Below, piece after piece: positions 8,754 through 18,222 of a stretch of 64,000 nucleotides of DNA. The position numbers and the translations under genes were made by a program. This DNA comes from Allobosea sp. UNC402CLCol (GTDB lineage: Bacteria; Pseudomonadota; Alphaproteobacteria; Rhizobiales; Beijerinckiaceae): the NCBI RefSeq assembly GCF_000745475.1, contig NZ_KN050692.1, positions 124,001-188,000 of the forward strand, read 5' to 3'. The notes below the pieces were generated by a model that was not told the origin of the DNA, made no database searches, and was given only the letters and a program-made list of their open reading frames with translations. Position 1 is the stretch's first letter. Each line of letters starts with the position of its first letter.

Positions 8754-11026
8754 GCGAACTCGGTCTCGTCCGACGCGACCTCCGGAGCAGCAGAGGCCCG
8801 TGTCGCAGCGGGGGCCGGCGCGCCGGACCGAGCTGCGGCTTCGGAAGGCTTGCGGCGGCTCCAGGGCCGGTCTGCGACGGCGTTTTCCGAGGAATGGCTG
8901 CGCCAGCCGAAGGCGGCGCGGTAGAGCGAGGTCGCGCCGTCCCGCGACAGCGCCATCCGATCGACGAGCCTGGCCTCGCAAGGCGCGCTCCAGGGAATGT
9001 TGGTGACGACGAGATCGGCGCGGCGGCAATCCTCGATGATGGCGATCCGATCCCGGGCATAGGAGATGCTGCGCCCGTCGGCGGTCCGGACGATGCAGGC
9101 ATTGCTGTCGCAGGCGCTTCCGGCCCGCAGGGTCGCGTCGTCCGGCGCGCGGCTGTCGCCATCGGAAGCGAGCCATTGCTGCAGGACGAAGCGGCTCGGC
9201 CGGCCGGCGATGGCGAGGCGGCCGTCGCTGCCGCGCACGGCGATGCCGGAGCCGTCACGCTCGATCAGGATCTCCGGCCGCTCCGGCTTCGCGGCGAAGG
9301 CGACGCCGAGGATGAGCGGCAACGCCGCCAGCCAGCGCAGCCCCGTGGTCCAGAGCGTGATCCAGAGCAGCGAGGCGGCAAAGGAGAGCAGCACGGCCGG
9401 GCCGAATGCCACCACCGTCACGGTCGAATGGTCGATGGTGGCGACCCAATGCGCGACTTTCAGTACGATGTCGGAAGCGAGCCCCATCAGCGCCCAGGCC
9501 GGCCAGTCCAGACCGAAGGGGTAGGCCAGCACGCCGAACACCGCCGCCGGCATCACGAAGAGCGAGACGAAGGGCAGCGCCATGGCATTGCCGAGCAGGC
9601 CGAAGGGATTGAAAGTCTGGAAGTGATAGGCGCCGAAGGGCGCCGTCGCGGCCGTGGCGAGGAGCGTCGTCACCACGATGCCGAGCGAGGCCGTCCAGAG
9701 CGCGCCCAAAGGCCAGGGCAAGGCCGCCGGCGGCTTCGACCGGTCGCGCTTCTCCCAGCGCTCGGCGAAAGCGACCAGCGCCGCGACCGCACCGAAGGAC
9801 ATCTGGAAGCTCGGGCCGAGCAGGGCCTCGGGCTCGCGCAGCAGCACGATGATCGCGGCGAGCGCGAGATTGCGCATGCTGAGCGCCGCCCGGTCGACGA
9901 GGATCGCGCCGAGCATGACCAGCGTCATGATGAGCGAACGTTCCGTCGCGACGTCGCTGCCGGAGAAGATGCAATAGGCGGTGGCGCCGATCATCGCCGC
10001 GATCGCCGCGATCTTCTTCACCGGCCAGCCGAGCGCCAGCGTCTGCGACAGCGCCAGCAGAGCCCGCACGAGCCAGAAGATCGTCCCGGCTGCAAGCACC
10101 ATGTGCAGGCCGGAGATCGAGACGATATGATAGATACCGGCGGCGCGCAGATCGTTGTTCGACGCCTCGGTGATGAGGCCGCGCTTGCCGGTGACGAGCG
10201 CGGCCGCGACCGCCCCGCCCTGCCCGCCGCCGACGCTGGCGATGCGCTGCGTCAGGACGTTGCGGGCCTTGTCGATCTCCACGTCGAGCGCGAGGCGCCA
10301 TGGCAGGGGATGCGGCGCCGGGACGAGTGCGATCTTGCCGGCGATGCTGCCGACGGCGCCGATGCCGCGGAAGAAGGCGTCGCGCCCGAAATCATAGCCT
10401 CCGGCGCGGGCCGGCCCCGGTGGCGGCAGGAGCCGCGCGGTGCCGGCGATATGGTCGCCGGGCGCGACCGTGCCGCTGCGAATGTTGACGCGCACGCGCT
10501 TCGGCCGGCTCTCGGGCGGCACGCCGGCGATGTCCGTCACCACCAGGACGAGGCGGGCGCCGGCATCGCGCGCCTCGACGCTCTCGACGAAGCCGGTGAT
10601 CTTGCCGATGCGCGGCCGCTCCAGCATCGGCGCGGCGATATCGGCCGCGCGCCAGACGCCTGCTGCGAAGCCGGCGAAGGCCGCGGCGAAGGCGATGCAG
10701 ACTGCGGCAGCGGCGGGTCGCAGACGCAGTGCGACAGCGAGGCCGCCGGACAGGACGAAGCCCGTGAGCGGCGCCCAGAGTGCGGGTTCCCGATCGGCGG
10801 CGAAATAGAGCAGGATGCCGAAGCCCATCGCCACGGGCAGCCAGAGGAACGGGCGGCGGCGCTCGGCCTCCTGCGCCAGCGACGCGCCAAGCCAGTCCCG
10901 CAGCGCCTGGAGGCGCTCGGCCAGCGGCAGGCTTCCCAGTGCGACAGGCGGCAGGCGCGCCGGCAGGATGCCGGCGACAGCCCTCAGCGCGCTCCGGCGC
11001 TCCGGCGATGCAGGTTGCCGCGCCAT
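8747..11026 (-). CDS. comEC: ComEC/Rec2-family DNA uptake channel protein
   Basis: A 759-residue polytopic inner-membrane protein. ComEC forms the channel for single-stranded DNA entry in natural transformation. An N-terminal DUF4131-like region with several membrane spans (about 50-120) is followed by the competence domain, including the family motif SISGLHM (near residue 300) and many further spans. The last 160 or so residues correspond in place to the metallo-beta-lactamase-like domain, but I see no HxHxDH motif. No other competence gene is near, so real transformation ability is uncertain. The 3' end overlaps lexA by 7 nt in convergent orientation. Confidence 0.88.
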   Translation of the reverse strand: MARQPASPERRSALRAVAGILPARLPPVALGSLPLAERLQALRDWLGASLAQEAERRRPFLWLPVAMGFGILLYFAADREPALWAPLTGFVLSGGLAVALRLRPAAAAVCIAFAAAFAGFAAGVWRAADIAAPMLERPRIGKITGFVESVEARDAGARLVLVVTDIAGVPPESRPKRVRVNIRSGTVAPGDHIAGTARLLPPPGPARAGGYDFGRDAFFRGIGAVGSIAGKIALVPAPHPLPWRLALDVEIDKARNVLTQRIASVGGGQGGAVAAALVTGKRGLITEASNNDLRAAGIYHIVSISGLHMVLAAGTIFWLVRALLALSQTLALGWPVKKIAAIAAMIGATAYCIFSGSDVATERSLIMTLVMLGAILVDRAALSMRNLALAAIIVLLREPEALLGPSFQMSFGAVAALVAFAERWEKRDRSKPPAALPWPLGALWTASLGIVVTTLLATAATAPFGAYHFQTFNPFGLLGNAMALPFVSLFVMPAAVFGVLAYPFGLDWPAWALMGLASDIVLKVAHWVATIDHSTVTVVAFGPAVLLSFAASLLWITLWTTGLRWLAALPLILGVAFAAKPERPEILIERDGSGIAVRGSDGRLAIAGRPSRFVLQQWLASDGDSRAPDDATLRAGSACDSNACIVRTADGRSISYARDRIAIIEDCRRADLVVTNIPWSAPCEARLVDRMALSRDGATSLYRAAFGWRSHSSENAVADRPWSRRKPSEAAARSGAPAPAATRASAAPEVASDETEFAQ

Positions 11027-11195
11027 CCCCCTTCCCAGCCCCTGCCTGTCGGTTGCGCATTGAACGCTTAACCGCCCGGCGAAGCCATGTTACAGGGCGC
11101 GCGCTGGTTGTCATGCACGCTTTGGCGTGAAGGCCGGCGCCACATCCTCAAGTCTTGCCCCGGGCGGTTTCATCGCCCGGTCGGAGCTGCCTTCC

Positions 11196-12614
11196 ATGAG
11201 CAACGCCGTCGTCACGCGCTTTGCGCCGTCCCCCACCGGATTCCTGCATATCGGCGGCGCCCGCACCGCGCTGTTCAATTGGCTCTATGCCCGCCGGCAC
11301 GGCGGCAAGATGCTGCTGCGAATCGAGGATACCGATCGGGAACGCTCGACCGACGCCGCCATCGCCGCGATCCTCGACGGGCTGGAATGGCTCGGCCTCG
11401 ATTGGGACGGACAGACGGTCTACCAGTTCCAGCGCGCGGCACGGCACCGCGAGGTGGCCGAGCAGATGCTCGCCGCCGGCAAGGCCTATTATTGCTATGC
11501 CAGCCAGGCCGAGCTCGAGGAAATGCGCGAGAAGGCGCGCGCCGAAGGCAAGCCGCTGCGCTATGACGGGCGCTGGCGTGACCGCGATCCGGCGACCGCC
11601 CCGGAAGGCGTGAAGCCGGTGATCCGGCTCAAGGCGCCGCAGACCGGCGAGACGGTGGTGAACGACGAGGTGCAGGGCCGCGTCGTCTGGCAGAACGAGA
11701 ATCTCGACGACCTCGTGCTGCTGCGCTCGGACGGCACGCCGACCTATATGCTCGCGGTCGTCGTCGACGACCACGACATGGGCGTCACCCACATCATCCG
11801 CGGCGACGACCACCTGACCAACGCCGCCCGCCAGACCCAGATCTACGATGCGCTGGGCTGGGACGTGCCGAGCATGTCGCATATCCCTCTGATCCACGGG
11901 CCTGACGGAGCCAAGCTGTCCAAGCGCCACGGCGCGCTCGGCATCGATGCCTATCGCTCGATGGGTTATCTGCCGGCGGCGCTGCGCAACTATCTCGTGC
12001 GGCTGGGCTGGAGCCATGGCGATCAGGAGATCTTCTCGACGCAGGAGATGATCGACGCCTTCAATCTCTCCTCGATCGGCCGCTCGCCGGCGCGCTTCGA
12101 CTACGCCAAGCTGGAGAACCTCAACGGGCTCTATATGCGCCAGTCGAGCGATCGTGATCTGCTTGAGGCCCTCAAGGTCATCCTGCCCGAGATCGGTCCG
12201 GCGCGGGGGCTCGGCCCCACGCTCTCGCCCGAGCTGGAGGCGAAGTTCCTGGCCGCCATGCCGGGGCTGAAGGAGCGCGCCAAGACGCTGATCGAACTGC
12301 TCGACAGCGCCTTCTATCTCTATGCGCAGCGCCCGCTGCAGCTCGACGACAAGGCCAAGAGCCTGCTCGACGAGGCGGCGCGCGGCCGCCTGCCCGCGAT
12401 CGCCGCGAAGCTCGCCGCCGTCGGCGACTGGGCGGCGGCGTCGCTGGAAGCCGCCGTGCGCGCCTTTGCCGAGGAGAACGGGCTCAAGCTCGGCCAGGCC
12501 GCTCAGCCGCTGCGGGCCGCCCTGACGGGCCGGGCGATGTCGCCGGGATTGTTCGACGTCATGGCGGTTCTGGGCCGCGAGGAGACGCTGGCGCGGCTGG
12601 CCGACCAGGGTTGA
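11196..12614 (+). CDS. gltX: Glutamyl-tRNA synthetase
   Basis: A 472-residue class I aminoacyl-tRNA synthetase that charges tRNA-Glu. The start MSNAVVTRFAPSPTG at 11196 was chosen by homology; an extension to 11127 would add an unconserved tail. The HIGH-type motif HIGG is at 18-21 and the KMSKS-type motif KLSKR at 240-244. Alphaproteobacteria often carry two gltX genes, one of which also charges tRNA-Gln for later amidation; which one this is cannot be said. It lies upstream of gltA, which has its own promoter. Confidence 0.96.
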   Translation: MSNAVVTRFAPSPTGFLHIGGARTALFNWLYARRHGGKMLLRIEDTDRERSTDAAIAAILDGLEWLGLDWDGQTVYQFQRAARHREVAEQMLAAGKAYYCYASQAELEEMREKARAEGKPLRYDGRWRDRDPATAPEGVKPVIRLKAPQTGETVVNDEVQGRVVWQNENLDDLVLLRSDGTPTYMLAVVVDDHDMGVTHIIRGDDHLTNAARQTQIYDALGWDVPSMSHIPLIHGPDGAKLSKRHGALGIDAYRSMGYLPAALRNYLVRLGWSHGDQEIFSTQEMIDAFNLSSIGRSPARFDYAKLENLNGLYMRQSSDRDLLEALKVILPEIGPARGLGPTLSPELEAKFLAAMPGLKERAKTLIELLDSAFYLYAQRPLQLDDKAKSLLDEAARGRLPAIAAKLAAVGDWAAASLEAAVRAFAEENGLKLGQAAQPLRAALTGRAMSPGLFDVMAVLGREETLARLADQG

Positions 12615-12920
12615 GGCGGCGCCTGCGCGTGCCTGGCGCGACAGCCGGATCGCTATGCTTGGGAGGCGGCACAAACCGCCTTTCGGCTCGGTTGAATGCA
12701 TGGGGCAAATGGTCTAGTGACGCGCAAGTGCATTGCGCCGCACAACGGCACAGGGCACGAAAATTGCTTGTAAATCAGTCGCATGGATTGCCTTTGCCCC
12801 TTCCGTTGACATGCTCTCGTCACGTCAGGCTATTCGGATGAAGGACCTTCCGCGGAGAACCGCGGACGGGGCGCGCAAAACACGGCCGAACAGCAGCGAG
12901 CCTTGAAAGGATCGGTATCG
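12615..12920 (+). promoter_or_regulatory. gltX-gltA intergenic region with gltA promoter candidate
   Basis: This 306-nt gap holds no convincing gene. A TTGACA (12806-12811) is followed after 17 nt by GCTATT (12829-12834), or after 18 by CTATTC, close to the rhizobial housekeeping consensus. That leaves a leader of about 80 nt before the gltA start. An AAAGGA ribosome binding site (12906-12911) lies before the ATG at 12921. No terminator for gltX is obvious. Confidence 0.55.
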
Positions 12921-14210
12921 ATGAGCGGAAACACCAGCCAGCTGAAGGTCGGCGACAAGACCGTCGACATGGCGATCAAGGAGGGGTCGGTCGGCCCCGC
13001 CGTCATCGACATCGCCAAGCTCTACGCCCAGACGGGCATGTTCACCTACGACCCCGGCTTCACCTCGACGGCGAGCTGCGAGTCGCAGATCACCTATATC
13101 GACGGCGATGCGGGCGTGCTGCTCTATCGCGGCTATCCGATCGAGCAGCTCGCCGAGCATGGCGACTTCCTCGAGACCTGCTACCTGCTGCTTTACGGGG
13201 AGCTGCCGACGGCCGCGCAGAAGGCCGATTTCGACTATCGCATCACGCGCCACACCATGGTGCACGAGCAGATGGCCCGCTTTTTCCAGGGCTTCCGCCG
13301 CGACGCGCACCCGATGGCCGTCATGGTCGGCTCGATCGGCGCGATGTCGGCCTTCTATCACGACTCGACCGATATTTCGGACCCGCAGCAGCGCATGATC
13401 GCCTCGATGCGGATGATCGCGAAGGTCCCGACGCTCGCGGCGATGGCCTATAAGTACACGGTCGGCCAGCCCTTCGTGTATCCGCTGAACTCGCTGGACT
13501 ACACCTCGAACTTCCTGCGCATGTGCTTCGCCGTCCCGGCCGAGGAGTACAAGGTCAATCCGGTGCTGTCGCGCGCGCTCGACCGCATCTTCATCCTGCA
13601 CGCCGACCATGAGCAGAACGCCTCGACCTCGACGGTGCGTCTGGCGGGCTCGTCGGGCGCCAACCCCTTCGCCTGCATCGCGGCCGGCACGGCCTGCCTC
13701 TGGGGCCCGGCCCATGGCGGCGCCAACGAGGCGGCGCTGAAGATGCTGGAGGAGATCGGGACGGTCGACAACATCCCGAAATTCATCGCCAAGGCGAAGG
13801 ACAAGAACGATCCGTTCCGCCTGATGGGCTTCGGCCACCGGGTCTACAAGAACTACGATCCGCGCGCCAAGATCATGCAGAAGACCACGCATGAGGTGCT
13901 GAACGAGCTCGGCATCAAGGACGATCCGCTGCTCGACGTCGCGATCGAGCTCGAGCGCATCGCGCTTTCGGACGAGTACTTCATCGAGAAGAAGCTCTAT
14001 CCGAACATCGACTTCTATTCAGGCATCACGCTGAAGGCGATGGGCTTCCCGACCTCGATGTTCACGGTGCTCTTCGCCGTCGCCCGCACGGTCGGCTGGA
14101 TCGCGCAGTGGAAGGAGATGATCGAGGATCCGTCCCAGAAGATCGGCCGTCCGCGCCAGCTCTACACCGGCTCGCCGAAGCGCGACTACACGCCGATCGG
14201 CCGCCGCTGA
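12921..14210 (+). CDS. gltA: Citrate synthase
   Basis: A 429-residue type II (hexameric) citrate synthase that condenses oxaloacetate and acetyl-CoA at the entry of the TCA cycle. The ATG at 12921 follows AAAGGA; a TTG at 12903 is a less likely start. Catalytic residues appear as His265 in GPAHGG, His306 in GFGHRVYK and Asp364 in NIDFYSG. The motif HADHEQNASTSTVR (227-240) is typical. Length is as expected. A strong hairpin terminator follows directly. Confidence 0.98.
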   Translation: MSGNTSQLKVGDKTVDMAIKEGSVGPAVIDIAKLYAQTGMFTYDPGFTSTASCESQITYIDGDAGVLLYRGYPIEQLAEHGDFLETCYLLLYGELPTAAQKADFDYRITRHTMVHEQMARFFQGFRRDAHPMAVMVGSIGAMSAFYHDSTDISDPQQRMIASMRMIAKVPTLAAMAYKYTVGQPFVYPLNSLDYTSNFLRMCFAVPAEEYKVNPVLSRALDRIFILHADHEQNASTSTVRLAGSSGANPFACIAAGTACLWGPAHGGANEAALKMLEEIGTVDNIPKFIAKAKDKNDPFRLMGFGHRVYKNYDPRAKIMQKTTHEVLNELGIKDDPLLDVAIELERIALSDEYFIEKKLYPNIDFYSGITLKAMGFPTSMFTVLFAVARTVGWIAQWKEMIEDPSQKIGRPRQLYTGSPKRDYTPIGRR

Positions 14211-14234
14211 GAGCAATGCCAGCGTAAGAACGAC

Positions 14235-14268
14235 AGGGCGCGGCCAGATGGCCGCGCCCTTATTGTTT
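14235..14268 (+). terminator. Rho-independent terminator after gltA
   Basis: GGGCGCGGCC (14236-14245) pairs with GGCCGCGCCC (14250-14259) around an AGAT loop, followed by TTATTGTTT. The perfect 10-bp GC stem with a T-rich tail 25 nt after the gltA stop fits an intrinsic terminator. Confidence 0.88.
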
Positions 14269-14346
14269 CGGATAATTGATATCGCCGGTGGCGATGACGC
14301 TCCGGACGAGGCCGCTACAGTCGTCTCCCTTTTCGGGAGACGCTTC

Positions 14347-15336
14347 ATGACCAGCCATAGCTTTATCGACCGCCGCTCGTTCCTGGTCGGTGCCGGCGCC
14401 GCCGGACTCGCGGCCACCGCGGCCGGCGCGCAGGACAAGTATCCGACCCGCCCGATCACGCTGATCGTGCCCTTCGCCGCAGGCGGCTCGACCGACATCG
14501 TCGCCCGGCTGGTCGGGCAGAAGATGAGCGAACTGCTCGGCCAGAACGTCGTGATCGAGAACCGCAGCGGAGCCGGCGGCAATGTCGGCTCCACCGCCGT
14601 CGCCCGCGCGGCGCCCGATGGCTATACGCTGCTGCTCGGCACGATCTCGACACACGCCCTCAACCCGGCGATCCTGAAGACCGTCACCTTCGACGCCGTG
14701 AAGGACTTCACCCCGATCTCGCTCCTGGCGATCGTCCCTAATGTGATGGTGGTGAACCCCAGCTTCCCGGCCAAGACGGTCAAGGAGGTGCTGCAGGTGC
14801 TGAAGGACAATCCGGGCAAATATTCATACGCCTCCTCCGGCGTCGGCACGCCGCTGCATCTCTCCGGCGAATTGTTCAAGTCGATCGGCAACGTCCAGAT
14901 GAACCATGTGCCCTATCGCGGCGCCGGCCCGGCGCTGAACGACGTCGTCGCCGGCGCGGTGCCGATCATGTTCGACAACCTGCCCTCCTCCGCCGGATTC
15001 ATCCGGAACGGGCAATTGCGGGCGATCGGCGTCACCACCCGGGAACGGGTCGCCTCCTTCCCGGATGTTCCGACCATCGCCGAGGGCGGGCTCACCGGCT
15101 ATGAGACCTATACTTGGAACGCGCTGTTCGGGCCGGCGAACCTGCCGCGCCCGATCGTCGAGAGGATCAATCAGGCCGCGAACCAGGCGCTCAAGGACGA
15201 GACCGTGAAGAAGCGGCTCAACGATGTCAGCGCCGATATCGTCGGCTCGACGCCGGAGCAGCTCGGCGAGCACGTCAAGACCGAACTCGCCAAATGGGGG
15301 CCGATCGCCAAGGCGTCCGGCGCGGTCGTCGAGTAA
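14347..15336 (+). CDS. Tripartite tricarboxylate transporter substrate-binding protein (Bug family)
   Basis: A 329-residue periplasmic solute-binding protein of the TctC/Bug family. The N-terminus DRRSFLVGAGAAGLAATAAGA is a twin-arginine-like signal peptide ending near residue 27. YPTRPITLIVPFAAGGSTD and the following NVVIENRSGAGG are hallmarks of the family, which binds carboxylates and other small acids. No tctA or tctB membrane genes are adjacent, which is common for orphan Bug proteins. The ligand is unknown. It is convergent with lpxB with a 14-nt gap. Confidence 0.92.
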   Translation: MTSHSFIDRRSFLVGAGAAGLAATAAGAQDKYPTRPITLIVPFAAGGSTDIVARLVGQKMSELLGQNVVIENRSGAGGNVGSTAVARAAPDGYTLLLGTISTHALNPAILKTVTFDAVKDFTPISLLAIVPNVMVVNPSFPAKTVKEVLQVLKDNPGKYSYASSGVGTPLHLSGELFKSIGNVQMNHVPYRGAGPALNDVVAGAVPIMFDNLPSSAGFIRNGQLRAIGVTTRERVASFPDVPTIAEGGLTGYETYTWNALFGPANLPRPIVERINQAANQALKDETVKKRLNDVSADIVGSTPEQLGEHVKTELAKWGPIAKASGAVVE

Positions 15337-15350
15337 ACCGGCTTACAGGC

Positions 15351-16529
15351 TCAAGCTTCGCGGCGCGGCCGAGAAGCGACGAGTGCCAGCGCCGCTTCGA
15401 CGGCGTTGGCGGCTGGGCTCGGGCCGGCCGAGCGCATGATGTTCTCGACCTCGGCGAAGCCGTCGAGCTGCACCTGCCGGTCCGGTCCCTCGATGAGCGC
15501 CGCCAGCATATGCCGGCTCAGGGCCTCGGCCGTCGCATCGTCCTGAATGAACTCCGGGACGACGTTCCGCCCGAGGATCAGGTTGGGCAGGATCACGCTT
15601 GGTAGCTTGACCAGCCGTCGGGCCAGCACGGCCTCCCAACCTGCCCCGCGATAGGCCGCAACCGTCGGGACGCCGGACAGGGCCAGTTCGAGCGTGACCG
15701 TACCGGAAGCGGCCAGGGCCGCGCGGGCATTGCGGAACGCTGCGAGCTTGCCCGCCTCGCCGGTGACGATCTCCGGCGCGACCGGCCAGCGCGCCGCCGC
15801 CTCCGCAATCATGGGCTGGAGCCGGGCGACGGCCGGCAGGATAAAGCGCGCGCCGGGAACAGACGCCGCGATCCGGGCGACCGCCTCGCCAAAAACCGGC
15901 ATCAAATGATGGATCTCGGAGCGCCGGCTGCCGGGCAGGACCAGCACCTGCGGCCGCAATGCATCATCCCGCACGGCCTGCTCGACCGGGCCCGGCCGAA
16001 ATTCGGCGAGACGCTCCATCAAGGGATGGCCGACATAGATCGTTTCGGGGCCGTGCAGCCGCGCGAGAGCCGCCGGCTCGAAAGGCAGCAGCGCCAGGAT
16101 GCGGTCGACATGCGGCGCCATGCGGCGCGCCCGGCCGGAGCGCCAGGCCCAGACGCTGGGGCAAACCCAGTGCGCAATCGGGATATGAGGAGCGCGCGCG
16201 CGAACTTTCTTCGCCACCCGCAAGCAGAAATCAGGACTGTCGATGGTCAGCAGCAGATCCGGCTGAAAAGCGGCGATTCCCCGCGCCGCATCCTCCATCC
16301 GCCGCAACAGCAGCGGCAGGCGCGCGATCACCGGGCCAAAACCCATCACCGCGATGTCGGCCTGCGGAAAGAACGGCTGCAACCCCGCTTGCGGCAGGCC
16401 GTGATCGCCCACCCCGCGCAATTCGATGGGACGATTTCCCAACCGCTCTCGCAGCGCCGCAAGAAAGCGCAGGGCGAGCGCGTCGCCGGAGGCCTCGCCC
16501 GCGATGATGGCGAGCTTGAAGGGGCGCAT
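15351..16529 (-). CDS. lpxB: Lipid-A-disaccharide synthase
   Basis: A 392-residue GT19 glycosyltransferase that joins UDP-2,3-diacylglucosamine to lipid X to give the lipid A disaccharide, at the inner membrane. The N-terminal KLAIIAGEASGDALA is the family signature. SVWAWRSGRA and LPGSRRSEI are further LpxB motifs, and the C-terminal LALSGVPTVAAYR helps bind UDP. It overlaps lpxI by one base (TGATG), so the two are translationally coupled. It appears to be the last gene of the long minus-strand envelope operon. Confidence 0.96.
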   Translation of the reverse strand: MRPFKLAIIAGEASGDALALRFLAALRERLGNRPIELRGVGDHGLPQAGLQPFFPQADIAVMGFGPVIARLPLLLRRMEDAARGIAAFQPDLLLTIDSPDFCLRVAKKVRARAPHIPIAHWVCPSVWAWRSGRARRMAPHVDRILALLPFEPAALARLHGPETIYVGHPLMERLAEFRPGPVEQAVRDDALRPQVLVLPGSRRSEIHHLMPVFGEAVARIAASVPGARFILPAVARLQPMIAEAAARWPVAPEIVTGEAGKLAAFRNARAALAASGTVTLELALSGVPTVAAYRGAGWEAVLARRLVKLPSVILPNLILGRNVVPEFIQDDATAEALSRHMLAALIEGPDRQVQLDGFAEVENIMRSAGPSPAANAVEAALALVASRPRREA

Positions 16530-17380
16530 CAGGCGCTGCCCTCGATGAACAGGCCGAGCTGATCGGCCTGCCGCCCAAGCGCCGCACGGTCACCGACCAG
16601 CACCTCGCCCGCCCTGAGACCGATGCCCGACAGGCCCGCTTCGGCAATGTTGCGAAGCGTGTCCGGGCCGATGGCCGGCATGTCGACGCGAAGATCCTGC
16701 CCCTTCTTCGGAGCCTTCACGAGAACACCGTCGCCCTTGCCGATCTTGAGACGTCCCCGCGCGACGAGATCCGCCACGCGCTTGATCATCGCGTCGGTCC
16801 CTTCGGCGGCCTCGACCGCGACGACGCGGTGGTCGGCGAGGATTGCCGCCTGGCCGATATCGAATGGCGACAGCGCCGCCAGCAACGAGAATCCGTGTTC
16901 AAGCAGAGCCTGCTGCTTTGCCGTGGCCGGCTTGCGGCCGAGCGGCCCCCGCGGCGCCGTCAGCTCCGGTGCGATATCCGCAGGACCGTGGACGCGGAAG
17001 CCCTGCTCCTCGAAGAAACGCACGACGCCGCGCAGAAGGTGGTCGTCACCACCGCGGAAGGCGCGGGCGAAATAGGGCAGATATTGCAAGGTCGAAGCTT
17101 CGGGCCGCAGCGCCCCGAAGCTGGGGCGCGGCAGGCTCCCGAGCATGACGATGTCGCTGACGCAGCGTCGGCGCAATTCGCCCAGCAAGCTGCCGAGCTG
17201 GCCAAGCCGGTAGCTCCGCACATCGGCATCGCCGAAAGCAGCCGGATCGGCCGCGCCCTCCAGCGCCGCGATGAAGGGAGCCTCGCCCTGATCGGAAAGG
17301 ATTCGCGCCAGCCGCAGCGGGTACTCGCCTGCACCGGCGATCAGGACGAGAGGGCCACGTACGGTTCCCGCGGCGCTCAC
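16529..17380 (-). CDS. lpxI: UDP-2,3-diacylglucosamine diphosphatase (LpxI type)
   Basis: A 283-residue enzyme (DUF1009 family) that hydrolyses UDP-2,3-diacylglucosamine to lipid X and UMP. Alphaproteobacteria use LpxI in place of LpxH. The GTG start overlaps the lpxA stop as GTGA (17377-17380). PLVLIAGAGEYPLRLA near the N-terminus and a C-terminal GDGVLVKAPKKGQDLRVDMP region containing the conserved Lys and Asp match the family. It lies exactly between lpxA and lpxB, as expected for its step. Confidence 0.94.
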   Translation of the reverse strand: MSAAGTVRGPLVLIAGAGEYPLRLARILSDQGEAPFIAALEGAADPAAFGDADVRSYRLGQLGSLLGELRRRCVSDIVMLGSLPRPSFGALRPEASTLQYLPYFARAFRGGDDHLLRGVVRFFEEQGFRVHGPADIAPELTAPRGPLGRKPATAKQQALLEHGFSLLAALSPFDIGQAAILADHRVVAVEAAEGTDAMIKRVADLVARGRLKIGKGDGVLVKAPKKGQDLRVDMPAIGPDTLRNIAEAGLSGIGLRAGEVLVGDRAALGRQADQLGLFIEGSA

Positions 17381-18186
17381 CTGTCCGCGGCGGTGACGTC
17401 GCGCGGCACGCACAGCGCCTTGTCGCCGCCCTCCCTGATGAAATCGAGAATCTCGTGGATCAGCGGGTGCGCGGCGAATTCGCTTGCGACATCCTCGACG
17501 CGCTCCGCGAGCGTGCCTTCATCCGCAAACAGCAGACGATAGGCCCGGCGCAGCTCGTGGATCTGCTCCCGTGTGAAGCCGCGGCGCTTCAGGCCGATCA
17601 GGTTCAGCCCCGCCAGATGCGCGGGGTTGTCGCGGATGGTGCCGAAGGGAATGACATCGCTCAGCACCCCGGCGCCGCCGCCGATGAAAGCATGGTCGCC
17701 AACGCGGATGAACTGCTGCAAGCCCGCGCCGCCACCGACGACGACGAAGTTGCCGATGGTCACGTGCCCCGCGCACATGACATTGTTCGAGAAGATGATG
17801 TTGTTGCCGAGCCGGCAATCATGGCCGACATGGGAATTGGCCAGGAAGAAGCAGCGGTCGCCGACGGAGGTGACCATGCCGCCGCCCTCGGTGCCGGGGT
17901 TCATCGTGACGCCTTCGCGGATCTGGCAATCCGCGCCGATGGTCAGCGTCGATGGCTCGCCGCGATATTTCACATCCTGCGGCGGGTGGCCGATCGATGC
18001 GAAGGGGTAGATGCGCGTGCGCGGGCCGATCGTGGTCCGGCCGGCGACGACGACATGGCTGACCAGCTCGACACCCTCGCCAAGCACGACGTCCGGGCCG
18101 ACCATGCAGAAGGGGCCGATGCTAACCCCGTCCCCAAGCTGTGCCTTGGGGTCGACGATCGACATGGGGTGGATGGTAACGCTCAT
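17377..18186 (-). CDS. lpxA: Acyl-ACP--UDP-N-acetylglucosamine O-acyltransferase
   Basis: A 269-residue left-handed beta-helix acyltransferase that starts lipid A synthesis by moving a 3-hydroxyacyl chain from ACP to UDP-GlcNAc. Hexapeptide repeats run through about residues 5-190. The catalytic His is His122 in ANSHVGHDC. A helical C-terminal domain follows (RRAYRLLFADEGTLAERV). It is coupled to lpxI by a 4-nt overlap and lies 36 nt after fabZ. Confidence 0.97.
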   Translation of the reverse strand: MSVTIHPMSIVDPKAQLGDGVSIGPFCMVGPDVVLGEGVELVSHVVVAGRTTIGPRTRIYPFASIGHPPQDVKYRGEPSTLTIGADCQIREGVTMNPGTEGGGMVTSVGDRCFFLANSHVGHDCRLGNNIIFSNNVMCAGHVTIGNFVVVGGGAGLQQFIRVGDHAFIGGGAGVLSDVIPFGTIRDNPAHLAGLNLIGLKRRGFTREQIHELRRAYRLLFADEGTLAERVEDVASEFAAHPLIHEILDFIREGGDKALCVPRDVTAADR

Positions 18187-18222
18187 CGAAAGCTGCCTGA
18201 CCTTAGTGGCACGACAATGGGT

